A stretch of DNA of 64,000 bases from positions 1 through 64,000 of the forward strand of contig NZ_JARFML010000040.1 in assembly GCF_029167105.1 (NCBI RefSeq). The letters are read 5' to 3'. Shown one piece after another: positions 30,009 through 40,416 of the stretch. Numbering within the stretch: position 1 is the first letter of the stretch; each line of letters opens with the position of its first letter. Made by a program: the position numbers and the translations under genes. Under the pieces are notes generated by a model. That model was not told the DNA's origin and did no database searches. It saw nothing but the letters and a program-made list of their open reading frames with translations. The stretch is from Bradyrhizobium yuanmingense. Its GTDB lineage: Bacteria > Pseudomonadota > Alphaproteobacteria > Rhizobiales > Xanthobacteraceae.

Positions 30009-30506
30009 TTAGGAGACGACTTCCGCAGTGACGCGGCCGACGCCGCGACTGGTGAGGCCAATGGCGCGGGCGGCACCCGTGGAGAGGTCGAGTACACGCC
30101 CGCGAATGAACGGGCCGCGGTCGTTGATGGTGACGATGACGCTCTGGCTGCCATGGGTGACGCGCAGCTTGGTGCCGAAGGGCAGCGAACGGTGCGCCGC
30201 GGTCATGGCGTTCTGGTTGAAGCGCTGGCCCGAGGCGGTCTTGCTACCGGACTCATTGCCGTAAAAGGACGCGATGCCGGAGAAGCTGCGGCCCGTGCCG
30301 GAGGTCGGCGTCATCGACGCATTGGCATTGCGCCAATCGGCGGTCGCGTTGGCCTCGGTCTGGGCGTGGTGGCGGTGGTGATGCCGGTGATGCCGGGATT
30401 TGGCGGAAGCTTCGGTGGCAGTTCCACCGACGAGGAGAGTTGCGGCGACGAAAGCAATCGCCGTACGCGGCCGGGTCACAAGGCCCAGCGTCTTCAAAGA
30501 CAGCAT
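30009..30506 (-). CDS. rlpA: RlpA-like septal ring lytic transglycosylase
   Basis: A 165-residue exported protein. The signal peptide (about 1-35) contains TAIAFVAATLLVGGTATEASA. It is followed by a His-rich stretch (SRHHRHHHRHHAQ, about 36-48) and the double-psi beta-barrel: ASFYGNESGSKTASGQRFN, PFGTKLRVTH, and the catalytic-type Asp in TINDRGPFIRGRVLDLS. The SPOR domain of E. coli RlpA is missing, as in many short homologues. The ATG at 30506 opens onto a long intergenic region with a CtrA-type box. Confidence 0.88.
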   Translation of the reverse strand: MLSLKTLGLVTRPRTAIAFVAATLLVGGTATEASAKSRHHRHHHRHHAQTEANATADWRNANASMTPTSGTGRSFSGIASFYGNESGSKTASGQRFNQNAMTAAHRSLPFGTKLRVTHGSQSVIVTINDRGPFIRGRVLDLSTGAARAIGLTSRGVGRVTAEVVS

Positions 30507-31163
30507 TTAATGGTCCCTAAGCTAGTATTGCCACATTTGTGGCAAGTGGAGCCCCCATCAGTTTGTGAGCGGGTTGGCGTTTCGATTCTCAATGAGGCGT
30601 GAATTGGGCAGTAAATCCGGTATGTGTCGTCATGAAATATCTTGTTACCGTTGCGAGATATTCATACGAAGTCCCGTAATCTTCGCCTTTAACGATTTAT
30701 TAACCTCTATATTACTTGCGAATACTGTAAAGCGAAGTCATCGCCTCTAGCGTTTAGAAATCGATAAGTATTCGGCGGGTGGAACTGGTGGGAACAGATT
30801 CACGCCTCAGCGATCCGTGTTCATGGCCGCTATGCGCTGAGGGCAGGAACCAATGGAGGTGTTGCGGCAGGTCCGGCGCTGATTTCCGTGACGTGGCAGG
30901 TCGCCGCCTCGGTCGCCCCTCCCGCGCGCAATGTGTTGCGAGGCTGCGACGAACTGGCGAGAGAACCTCATGCCTTTAGTTTGGCGTCATGTTGCACCTG
31001 CGCACCTGCTATGTTAGCAAAGCCGCGATTTTAACGAGCCCGGCACCTCCCGTGCTGGTCGAAAATCGAAGTCCCGCTTGAATTCCAAGGGCTTGGATCG
31101 CTAGGCGCCGCTTCGTGGCGACGGTTTTTCCCTTGCGAGTTTGACAGCAAAAAGAGCGCGTCT
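30507..31163. other. Long non-coding gap between rlpA and atpH
   Basis: 657 bp without a convincing gene. The part around 30600-30780 is conspicuously richer in A+T than the rest of the window. Short open frames (for example 30565-30750) have no ribosome binding site and no coding character. The segment should hold the rlpA promoter (leftward) and the atpHAGDC promoter and leader (rightward). The only clear motif is the CtrA-type box at 30689-30704. Confidence 0.6.
30689..30704 (+). promoter_or_regulatory. Candidate CtrA binding site
   Basis: Exact match to the alphaproteobacterial CtrA consensus TTAA-N7-TTAAC: TTAA at 30689-30692, seven bases, then TTAAC at 30700-30704. It lies 183 bp upstream of rlpA, a cell-wall gene, and 460 bp upstream of atpH. 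Control of rlpA by the cell-cycle regulator is plausible, but a match of this size can occur by chance in an AT-rich spot. Confidence 0.45.
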
Positions 31164-31723
31164 GTGGCTGCAGAAGATACGTCCGTTTCAGGTGTGTCCG
31201 GTCGTTATGCAACGGCCTTGTTTGAACTGGCCCGCGACCAGAATTTGGTCGACGCGGTCAAGGCCGATCTCGACAAATTCGATGCCCTGCTGAACGAGAG
31301 CGCTGATCTCAAGCGCCTCGTCCGCAGCCCGGTGTTCGCGGCCGATACCCAGTCCAAGGCCCTCTCGGCCGTGCTGGACAAGGCGGGTATCGCCGGCATC
31401 GCCGCCAACTTCCTGAAGGTGCTGACGGCCAACCGCCGCCTGTTCGCGGTGGCCGACGTCATCCACGCCTACCGCGCGCTCGTCGCCAAGTTCAAGGGCG
31501 AGACCACGGCCGACGTCACCGTGGCGGAAGCGCTCTCGGACAAGAATCTCGATGCCCTCAAGGTCGCCCTGAAGTCGGTGACCGGCAAGGATGTCGCGCT
31601 GAACGTGAAGGTTGATCCCTCGATCATCGGTGGCCTCGTCGTCAAGCTGGGCAGCCGCATGGTGGATGGTTCGCTTCGCACCAAACTCAATTCGATCAAG
31701 CACGCGATGAAAGAGGCAGGCTG

Positions 31724-31724
<1 letters not shown>
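31164..31724 (+). CDS. atpH: ATP synthase F1 delta subunit
   Basis: A 186-residue delta (OSCP-like) subunit of the peripheral stalk. Helical N-terminal domain VSGRYATALFELARDQNLVD, C-terminal VDPSIIGGLVVKLGSRMVDGS, the family signature. It starts with GTG at 31164. The stop overlaps the atpA start (TGATG), so the two are translationally coupled. It heads the five-gene F1 operon; the F0 genes are not in the window, as usual in alphaproteobacteria. Confidence 0.96.
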
Positions 31725-33253
<1,529 letters not shown>

Positions 33254-33263
33254 TCGAAGAACC

Positions 33264-33350
33264 GTCGTGGCCGGGCGTTCGCCCGGCCATCCACGTGCGC
33301 TGCGTGGAGACGAAGACGTGGATGCCCGGGACGAGCCCGGGCATGACGAC
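33264..33350. repeat. Palindromic repeat inside the atp operon (atpA-atpG)
   Basis: Contains GGCCGGGCGTTCGCCCGGCC, then CCACGTG...GACGTGG halves, and GCCCGGGACGAGCCCGGGC ending CATGACG. It is related to the family A type by the CATGACG end and nested GC palindromes. It would fold into stable hairpins in the atpA-atpG mRNA. The remaining spacer before atpG is about 50 bp. Confidence 0.75.
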
Positions 33351-33401
33351 TGGGATAGGCTAGCGGCTTGATCCAAGAGATCGAACCGTCGGGGACGAAG
33401 A

Positions 33402-34277
33402 ATGGCGTCACTTAAAGACATGCGCGTCCGCATCGCCTCCACCAAGGCGACGCAAAAGATCACCAAGGCGATGCAGATGGTCGCCGCCTCCAAGCTGCGC
33501 CGCGCGCAGACCGCCGCGGAAGCGGCGCGTCCCTATGCCAACAAGATGAGCGCGGTGATCTCCAACATCGCCAGCGCCGCGGCGGGCTCGCCCGGCGCAC
33601 CGGTATTGCTGGCCGGCACCGGCCGCGATCAGGTTCATCTGCTGCTGGTCTGCACCGGCGAGCGTGGCCTCTCCGGCGCCTTCAACTCCTCGATCGTGCG
33701 TCTCGCCCGCGAGCGCGCTCTGGCGCTGATCGCGCAGGGCAAGGAAGTGAAGTTCTTCTGCGTCGGCCGCAAGGGCTACGAGCAGCTCCGCCGCCTGTTC
33801 GACAAGCAGATCGTCGAGCACATGGACCTGCGCAGCGTGCGCCAGCTCGGTTTCGTCAACGCCGAGGAGATCGCCAAGAAGGTTCTGGTGCGCTTCGACA
33901 ACGGCGAGTTCGACGTCTGCACGCTGTTCTACTCGCAATTCAAGTCGGTGATCGCACAGGTCCCGACCGCTCAGCAGATCATTCCGCTGGTGATCGAGGA
34001 AGGCGGTGCGAACGGCAGCGCGACCTCCTACGAATACGAGCCGGAAGAGGACGAGATCCTCACCCGCCTGCTGCCGCGCAACCTCGCGGTCCAGATCTTC
34101 CGCGCGCTGCTTGAGAACAACGCCTCGTTCTACGGCGCGCAGATGAGCGCGATGGACAACGCCACGCGCAACGCCGGCGAAATGATCCGCAAGCAGACGC
34201 TGGTCTACAACCGCACGCGTCAGGCTCAGATCACCAAGGAACTCATCGAAATCATCTCCGGCGCAGAAGCAGTCTGA
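33402..34277 (+). CDS. atpG: ATP synthase F1 gamma subunit
   Basis: A 291-residue rotor subunit. N-terminal helix MASLKDMRVRIASTKATQKI, central GERGLSGAFNSSI (family signature), C-terminal helix AMDNATRNAGEMIRKQTLVYN. Length is normal. Spacing to atpD is 34 bp with an AAGGAGA ribosome site before atpD. All residues of the conserved terminal helices that form the coiled-coil rotor are present. Confidence 0.97.
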   Translation: MASLKDMRVRIASTKATQKITKAMQMVAASKLRRAQTAAEAARPYANKMSAVISNIASAAAGSPGAPVLLAGTGRDQVHLLLVCTGERGLSGAFNSSIVRLARERALALIAQGKEVKFFCVGRKGYEQLRRLFDKQIVEHMDLRSVRQLGFVNAEEIAKKVLVRFDNGEFDVCTLFYSQFKSVIAQVPTAQQIIPLVIEEGGANGSATSYEYEPEEDEILTRLLPRNLAVQIFRALLENNASFYGAQMSAMDNATRNAGEMIRKQTLVYNRTRQAQITKELIEIISGAEAV

Positions 34278-34311
34278 CCGGACACGAAATTCGGATCGAA
34301 GGAGACAGTAA

Positions 34312-35754
<1,443 letters not shown>

Positions 35755-35760
35755 TTCTCG

Positions 35761-35842
35761 GTGTCATTGCCGGGCTTGACCCGGCAATCCATCAAGAAAG
35801 AGTTTTGATGGATGGACCCGCGGGTCAAGCCCGCGGGTGACA
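35761..35842. repeat. Palindromic repeat inside the atp operon (atpD-atpC)
   Basis: GTCATTGCCGGGCTTGACCC followed by GGCAATCCATC, then GATGGATGGACCCG and CGGGTCAAGCCCGCGGGTGA: two nested inverted repeats. It fills nearly all of the atpD-atpC spacer and ends about 22 bases before the atpC ATG. As mRNA it would form two consecutive hairpins that could set the atpC to atpD ratio. Confidence 0.75.
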
Positions 35843-35864
35843 AGTGAAGAGAACGGAAACAACC

Positions 35865-36272
35865 ATGGCCACCTTCCATTTCGATCTCGTCTCTCCGGAA
35901 AAGCTCGCCTTCTCGGGCGAGGTCGACCAGGTCGACATCCCCGGCGTCGAGGGTGATTTCGGCGTGCTGGCGGGGCATGCGCCGGTCGTGGCTGCGGTCC
36001 GGCCCGGCATCCTCACCGTCACCACCGGCGGCCGCCACGAGAAGATCATCGTGCTGGGCGGTCTCGCCGAGGTCTCCGAAAACGGCCTGACGGTGCTCGC
36101 CGACGTCGCGACGTCGCTGGCCGAGCTCGACCGTGCGCAGTTCGCCGAAACCATCGCGGAGATGGAAGAGAATCTGAAGGAGCACGAAGGCTCCGAGCTC
36201 GATCAGGCCATCGAGCGGCTCGACCACTTTAAGAGCATCCAGCATCAGCTCAACGCCACGGCTATGCACTAA
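35865..36272 (+). CDS. atpC: ATP synthase F1 epsilon subunit
   Basis: A 135-residue epsilon subunit. N-terminal beta sandwich FHFDLVSPEKLAFSGEVDQV and IPGVEGDFGVLAGHAPVVAA, then a helical C-terminus (LDRAQFAETIAEMEENLKEH). I chose the ATG at 35865 (MATFHFDLVS), which gives the normal N-terminus; the frame is open seven codons further into the repeat. It is the last gene of the operon, followed by two hairpins. Confidence 0.96.
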   Translation: MATFHFDLVSPEKLAFSGEVDQVDIPGVEGDFGVLAGHAPVVAAVRPGILTVTTGGRHEKIIVLGGLAEVSENGLTVLADVATSLAELDRAQFAETIAEMEENLKEHEGSELDQAIERLDHFKSIQHQLNATAMH

Positions 36273-36296
36273 GCCCCGGGGCACCGCTCCGGGGCT
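36272..36296 (+). terminator. Stem-loop overlapping the atpC stop
   Basis: AGCCCCGG / CCGGGGCT stem of eight pairs starting on the last base of the atpC stop codon. No T-tract follows, so it may serve mRNA 3'-end protection together with the next hairpin. Confidence 0.5.
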
Positions 36297-36316
36297 CGAT
36301 CTCCAAATTCCTGAAC

Positions 36317-36360
36317 AGTTTCAGCGCTCGTCACGGTCGTGGCGGGCGCTGAAACTTTAT
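36317..36360 (+). terminator. Intrinsic terminator of atpHAGDC
   Basis: Eleven-base perfect stem AGTTTCAGCGC (36317-36327) / GCGCTGAAACT (36346-36356), with TTAT following. It lies 45 bp after atpC and is the likely end of the ATP synthase operon transcript. Confidence 0.7.
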
Positions 36361-36444
36361 TGCGCTATCGCTGGCGCTGTCGCCTATTTTATCGCGGCGC
36401 CTCAGACGCTTCGCTACTGTGTGCATGGGGTTGTTTTCGAGAGT

Positions 36445-36945
36445 TCAGTCGGCGAGGTGCGCAAACTCTTGTGCCACCGCGCGGTAGACCTCGCGGCGGA
36501 ACGGCACCACGAGGTCGGCGACACGGTCGAGGCGCTCCCAGCGCCAGGCGTCGAACTCGGCGGGCTGGCCGTTGCGCGGCGTCAGCGGATCGATCTCGTC
36601 GTCCGTGCCGGTGAAGCGCAGCGCGAACCATTTCTGGCGCTGGCCGCGAAATTTTGCGAGGCGGTGCGTCTGCGGTCCGTCGTAAGGCGGGAATTCATAG
36701 GTGAACCAGTCGGTCTCGCCGAGATAGTCGGCACTGACGACGTTGGTCTCCTCCCACAGCTCGCGCATCGCCGCATCACGCAGGTTCTCGCCCTCGTCGA
36801 CACCGCCCTGCGGCATCTGCCAGTCGAGCCCCGGCAGGATGATCTCGGGCCCATCGCCCTTGAAGCGATGGCCGATCAGCACGCGGCCGTCGGCGTTGAA
36901 CAGCGCGATGCCGACGTTGGGACGGTAGGGTTTTTCATTGGTCAT
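36445..36945 (-). CDS. rppH: RNA pyrophosphohydrolase RppH-type Nudix hydrolase (copy 1)
   Basis: A 166-residue Nudix enzyme of the RppH type, which removes pyrophosphate from 5'-triphosphate ends or hydrolyses dinucleoside polyphosphates. It has RPNVGIALFNADGRVLIG, WQMPQGGVDEGENLRDAA followed by RELWEETN (the Nudix box), and FRGQRQKWFALRF. I chose the ATG at 36945 (MTNEKPYRPNVG): the extra upstream 16 codons are a translated family A repeat. A second, similar gene lies 164 bp upstream on the same strand. Confidence 0.88.
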   Translation of the reverse strand: MTNEKPYRPNVGIALFNADGRVLIGHRFKGDGPEIILPGLDWQMPQGGVDEGENLRDAAMRELWEETNVVSADYLGETDWFTYEFPPYDGPQTHRLAKFRGQRQKWFALRFTGTDDEIDPLTPRNGQPAEFDAWRWERLDRVADLVVPFRREVYRAVAQEFAHLAD

Positions 36946-36950
36946 CTTGT

Positions 36951-36988
36951 CATTCCGGGGCGCGCGGACCGCGAGCCCGGAATCCATA
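36951..36988. repeat. Half unit of family A repeat
   Basis: TCATTCCGGGGCGCGCGGACC then GCGAGCCCGGAATCCATA: one arm pair only. It abuts the rppH copy 1 start and supplies a spurious in-frame upstream ATG for that gene. Confidence 0.7.
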
Positions 36989-37053
36989 ACCACAGGCGGT
37001 AGTCGGTTTAAAGGACGTCGCTGCTATCCTTCGCACAACTTCTGCCTGGGAGT

Positions 37054-37082
37054 ATGGATCCCCGCCTTCGCGGGGATGACGG
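37054..37082. repeat. Short CCCCGCCTTCGCGGGG-type repeat
   Basis: ATCCCCGCCTTCGCGGGGAT with flanking GACGG. This small hairpin is a widespread intergenic motif in GC-rich alphaproteobacteria. It lies between the two Nudix genes. Confidence 0.55.
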
Positions 37083-37109
37083 GCGAGAGAGCCGCGACAG
37101 GTGATCTGA

Positions 37110-37616
37110 TCACCCCTCCGCCAGCGCAGAAAATTCCTGCACCACGCGCTCATAGACCGGGCGCTTGAACGGGATGATCAATTCAGGGAGATTCTTCATC
37201 GACTCCCAGCGCCAGCTCACGAATTCCGCCTTGTGGCCGCCGCCGCCGGGATGCTCGACGTTGATCTCGCTGTCCTTGCCGGTGAAGCGCACCGCGTACC
37301 ATTTCTGGCGCTGGCCGCGGTAGCGGCCCTTCCAAGCGCGCCCGGCAACGGTGCGCGGAATGTCGTAAGTGAGCCAGTCCGGGACTTCGCCGAGCCGCTC
37401 GACGGAGCGCACGCTGGTCTCCTCGTAGAGCTCGCGCTTGGCCGCCTCCCAGGTGTCCTCGCCGGGATCGACCCCACCCTGAGGCATCTGCCAGACATGG
37501 GTGTCGTCGACATGCTCGATGCCGCCGGCGCGGCGGCCAATGAACACCAGTCCCTTTGGATTGATCAGCATCACGCCGACGCAGGTCCGGTAGGGCAGAT
37601 CCTCGTAACGCGCCAT
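37110..37616 (-). CDS. RNA pyrophosphohydrolase RppH-type Nudix hydrolase (copy 2)
   Basis: A 168-residue paralogue of the preceding gene: YRTCVGVMLINPKGLVFIG, WQMPQGGVDPGEDTWEA followed by RELYEETS (Nudix box), YRGQRQKWYAVRFTG. Shared motifs and equal length make it a clear tandem pair with copy 1, already diverged. I chose the ATG at 37616 (MARYEDLPYR); the frame is open 22 codons upstream. It follows the YibQ-like deacetylase gene by 75 bp. Which copy is the physiological RppH cannot be told from sequence. Confidence 0.88.
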   Translation of the reverse strand: MARYEDLPYRTCVGVMLINPKGLVFIGRRAGGIEHVDDTHVWQMPQGGVDPGEDTWEAAKRELYEETSVRSVERLGEVPDWLTYDIPRTVAGRAWKGRYRGQRQKWYAVRFTGKDSEINVEHPGGGGHKAEFVSWRWESMKNLPELIIPFKRPVYERVVQEFSALAEG

Positions 37617-37691
37617 TCCGCCAGACCTCTTGCCTGCTTCTTGGGAAGGCATGCCGGCCCCGCGAGACCCGCGCCGATCCAATTCGTTGAT

Positions 37692-38912
37692 TTAGCTGGA
37701 TTTTGATTTCAGCATCGCGGTTGTCAATGGCACCAAAAGGATACCTCGGTCGCCCAATGTCTTGGTCCAGGCGCTGATACGCTCGATCGAGACGGGCAAG
37801 GCGGAGGCCGTGCCGACGGCGATGCCGCGCTCGCGCGCCGCCGATTCCAGCTTGTTGAGGGCGCGGTCGATCTCGGTCGCCGTCGGCACCGCGTCGATGG
37901 CGATATCGCCCTTGCCGAACGGCACGGCCTGGTTGGCCGCGGCCTGGGGCGCGATGCTGCGGGGCGAGGAGCCGTCGTCGAAGAAGCCGAGGCCGCGCTT
38001 GGCCGCCTCGCGGATGATCGGCTGCATCGCCGGCTCCGTGGCGATGAAGCGGGCGCCCATGAAATTGGTGAGGCCGGCATAGCCCTGCATCCGGCTGAGG
38101 TGCCAGTACAGGCGGTCCATGTTCTGGTCGGGGCTGAGCGAGGTCAGCAGCGTCTGCGGCCCCGGATCGTTGTCGGGGAAGTCGTAGGGCTCCATCGGGA
38201 TCTGGAGGAAGATCTCGTGGCGCTGCGCCCGCGCCCGCTCGGCGAGCTTGCCGGGGTCGGAGCCGTAGGGCGTGAAGGCCAGCGTCACCGCCGGCGGCAG
38301 CTTCATGATGGCGTCCAGGGTCTTGGCGGCGCCGACGCCGAGGCCGCCGATCACGATCGCGACCACCGGCATCTTGGCGGCCTTGGCGCGGTCGGCGTCC
38401 GCCGCATAGACGTTGAACGGCCTAAGCCCGTCGGCGACCACCGGGATCATGCCGTAGCGCGATTTCTCCAGCAGCTTCGGATTGATCCCGGTCATGACGG
38501 GCGGCGGGGCGGAGGCCTCACTCTTGTCCGCAGTATCGCCCCCGCCGATCACCACGTCGCGGCGGGCGCCGGTGGAGCCGTCGATCATGGTGATGGTCTT
38601 CTGCTCGCCGGGCGCGGCCTGCTTCGGCGCTTCCTTGGTCTCGTGCTTACCCTCCGGCTTGCTCTCTGCGCCGGCGCCGGACGCGGCCGGTTTCTCGTCC
38701 GTGGCAGTGGGAGCGCGGATCGCGAGCCTGGCCATCGGCTCGCCGCCGAGCGGATCCGTGTTGAAGATGGCGAAGCCGGCAAAGGTAACCAGGAACAGGC
38801 CGAGCACGACGGCGAACAGCTGCATGGCAGTGAACGGCAGCCGCAGCCGGCGTTTCCGGCGCGGCTTGTCCTGTCCGAGCGGGGCGCTCAGATCATCGGC
38901 CGTCTCAGTCAT
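37692..38912 (-). CDS. Divergent polysaccharide deacetylase (YibQ-like)
   Basis: A 406-residue protein with a basic cytoplasmic tail, one transmembrane helix (LFAVVLGLFLVTFAGFAIF), a low-complexity periplasmic linker rich in Ala/Lys/Glu, and a C-terminal divergent polysaccharide deacetylase domain (VAIVIGGLGVGAAKTLDAIM; EIFLQIPMEPYDFPDNDPGP; LGFFDDGSSPRS). The family is commonly found beside envC and ctpA and is presumed to act on envelope glycans; activity is unproven. I chose the ATG at 38912 (MTETADDLS). A terminator (39003-39032) separates it from ctpA. Confidence 0.9.
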   Translation of the reverse strand: MTETADDLSAPLGQDKPRRKRRLRLPFTAMQLFAVVLGLFLVTFAGFAIFNTDPLGGEPMARLAIRAPTATDEKPAASGAGAESKPEGKHETKEAPKQAAPGEQKTITMIDGSTGARRDVVIGGGDTADKSEASAPPPVMTGINPKLLEKSRYGMIPVVADGLRPFNVYAADADRAKAAKMPVVAIVIGGLGVGAAKTLDAIMKLPPAVTLAFTPYGSDPGKLAERARAQRHEIFLQIPMEPYDFPDNDPGPQTLLTSLSPDQNMDRLYWHLSRMQGYAGLTNFMGARFIATEPAMQPIIREAAKRGLGFFDDGSSPRSIAPQAAANQAVPFGKGDIAIDAVPTATEIDRALNKLESAARERGIAVGTASALPVSIERISAWTKTLGDRGILLVPLTTAMLKSKSS

Positions 38913-39002
38913 GCGCGATCCCGAATCAATCGGGCGACGATACCACGGCGGGGTCAAGCGGCGGCAGGCCGGGTGAGGCCGGGGGCCACCGGAGTTCCAA
39001 GC

Positions 39003-39032
39003 AAAAAGGGCGGCTTCAGGAAGCCGCCCTTT
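39003..39032 (-). terminator. Intrinsic terminator after ctpA
   Basis: Thirteen-base perfect stem AAAGGGCGGCTTC / GAAGCCGCCCTTT with a two-base spacer, so the real loop is slightly larger. On the minus strand it is followed by TTTTTGC. It lies 22 bp past the ctpA stop and ends the proB-to-ctpA run. Confidence 0.85.
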
Positions 39033-39054
39033 CGAGATCGCGTGTAGCGCCGAC

Positions 39055-40416
39055 TTAATTCGCCGCTTTGGGCCTGTCGGCCGCCGCCTTGTTGTCGCCG
39101 CCCGGGGTCGGCGCGGCGGAGGCGCTGTTCTTGATGCCGTGGAGCAGGTCGCCGGCGAGCTTGAGCGCCTTGTCGTCCTTGGCGTCCGGCGGGACGTAGG
39201 ACTGCGAGCCCGTCTTCTCGTCGCCGTCGTTCTTCAGGTGGCCGCGCAGCGAAGCCTCGCCCTTGGTGTCGGTGCGCGACTTCAGCTCGTCCGGCACGTC
39301 CTGGAGCACTTCGATATCGGGCACGATGCCCTTGGCCTGGATCGACTTGCCCGACGGCGTGTAATAGCGCGCGGTGGTCAGCCGCAGCGCGCCGTTGCCG
39401 CTGCCCAGCGGAATGATGGTCTGCACCGAGCCCTTGCCGAACGAGCGCGTGCCGACGATGGTCGCGCGCTTGTGGTCCTGCAGCGCGCCGGCGACGATTT
39501 CCGACGCCGAGGCCGAGCCGCCATTGACCAGCACGATGACCGGCCTGCCCTTGGTCAGGTCGCCCGCATGCGCGGCGCGGCGCTGGGTCTCCTCGGCATT
39601 GCGGCCGCGGGTCGAGACGATCTCGCCCTTCTCGAGGAACGAGTCGGAGACGGTGACAGCTTCCTCGAGCAGGCCGCCTGGATTGTTGCGGAGGTCGATG
39701 ATGAAGCCCTTGAGCTTGTCGCCGCCGATCTGGTTCGTGAGGTTGCCGATCTCGCGCTTCAGGCCTTCAGTGGTCTGCTCGTTGAAGGTGGTGATGCGGA
39801 TATAGCCGATGTCGTCCTGCTCGACGCGCGCGCGCACCGAGCGGACGCGGATATTGTCGCGCACCAGCGTGACGTCGAGCGGATTGTCCTGGCCCTTGCG
39901 GATGATCTTGAGCTTGATCTTGGTGTTGACCGGACCGCGCATCTTCTCGACCGCCTGGTTCAGGGTCAGGCCCTGCACCGCCTCGTCGTCGAGATTGGTG
40001 ATGATGTCGTTGGCCATGATGCCGGCGCGCGACGCGGGCGTGTCGTCGATCGGCGAGACCACCTTGATCAGGCCGTCCTCCATCGTGACCTCGATGCCGA
40101 GGCCGCCGAACTCGCCGCGGGTCTGCACCTGCATGTCGCGGAAGCTCTTCGCGTCCATGTAGCTCGAGTGCGGATCGAGGCCGGTGAGCATGCCGCTGAT
40201 GGCGGATTCGATCAGCTTGGTGTCATCGGGCTTCTCGACATAGTCGGAGCGCACGCGCTCGAACACGTCGCCGAACAGGTTAAGCTGGCGATAGGTGTCC
40301 GCGGTGGCGGCTCGCGCGCTGGAGCCCATGAACACCGCGCGCGGCTGGGTCACGAACAGCGTCAGCGCCGCACCGGTGGCGGCGCTGAGGAGGATTACTG
40401 AAGTCTTGCGCATCAT
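39055..40416 (-). CDS. ctpA: Carboxy-terminal processing protease CtpA (S41)
   Basis: A 453-residue periplasmic serine protease. N-terminal signal/anchor (SVILLSAATGAALTLFV), PDZ domain around residues 100-180 (GGLGIEVTMEDGLIKVV), and S41 domain with catalytic Ser305 in GGSASASEIVAGAL and Lys328 in SFGKGSVQ. The C-terminus is charged and low complexity. Its start overlaps the envC stop by four bases (ATGA). In alphaproteobacteria CtpA processes envelope proteins. Confidence 0.95.
   Translation of the reverse strand: MMRKTSVILLSAATGAALTLFVTQPRAVFMGSSARAATADTYRQLNLFGDVFERVRSDYVEKPDDTKLIESAISGMLTGLDPHSSYMDAKSFRDMQVQTRGEFGGLGIEVTMEDGLIKVVSPIDDTPASRAGIMANDIITNLDDEAVQGLTLNQAVEKMRGPVNTKIKLKIIRKGQDNPLDVTLVRDNIRVRSVRARVEQDDIGYIRITTFNEQTTEGLKREIGNLTNQIGGDKLKGFIIDLRNNPGGLLEEAVTVSDSFLEKGEIVSTRGRNAEETQRRAAHAGDLTKGRPVIVLVNGGSASASEIVAGALQDHKRATIVGTRSFGKGSVQTIIPLGSGNGALRLTTARYYTPSGKSIQAKGIVPDIEVLQDVPDELKSRTDTKGEASLRGHLKNDGDEKTGSQSYVPPDAKDDKALKLAGDLLHGIKNSASAAPTPGGDNKAAADRPKAAN

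Noticed and set aside
30565..30750. A 61-codon open frame upstream of atpH
   Set aside because: No ribosome binding site, non-coding composition, and it overlaps the CtrA-type box.
31140..31146. TTGACA as a -35 element for the atp operon
   Set aside because: It lies only about 20 bases before the atpH GTG start, leaving no room for a -10 element and leader.
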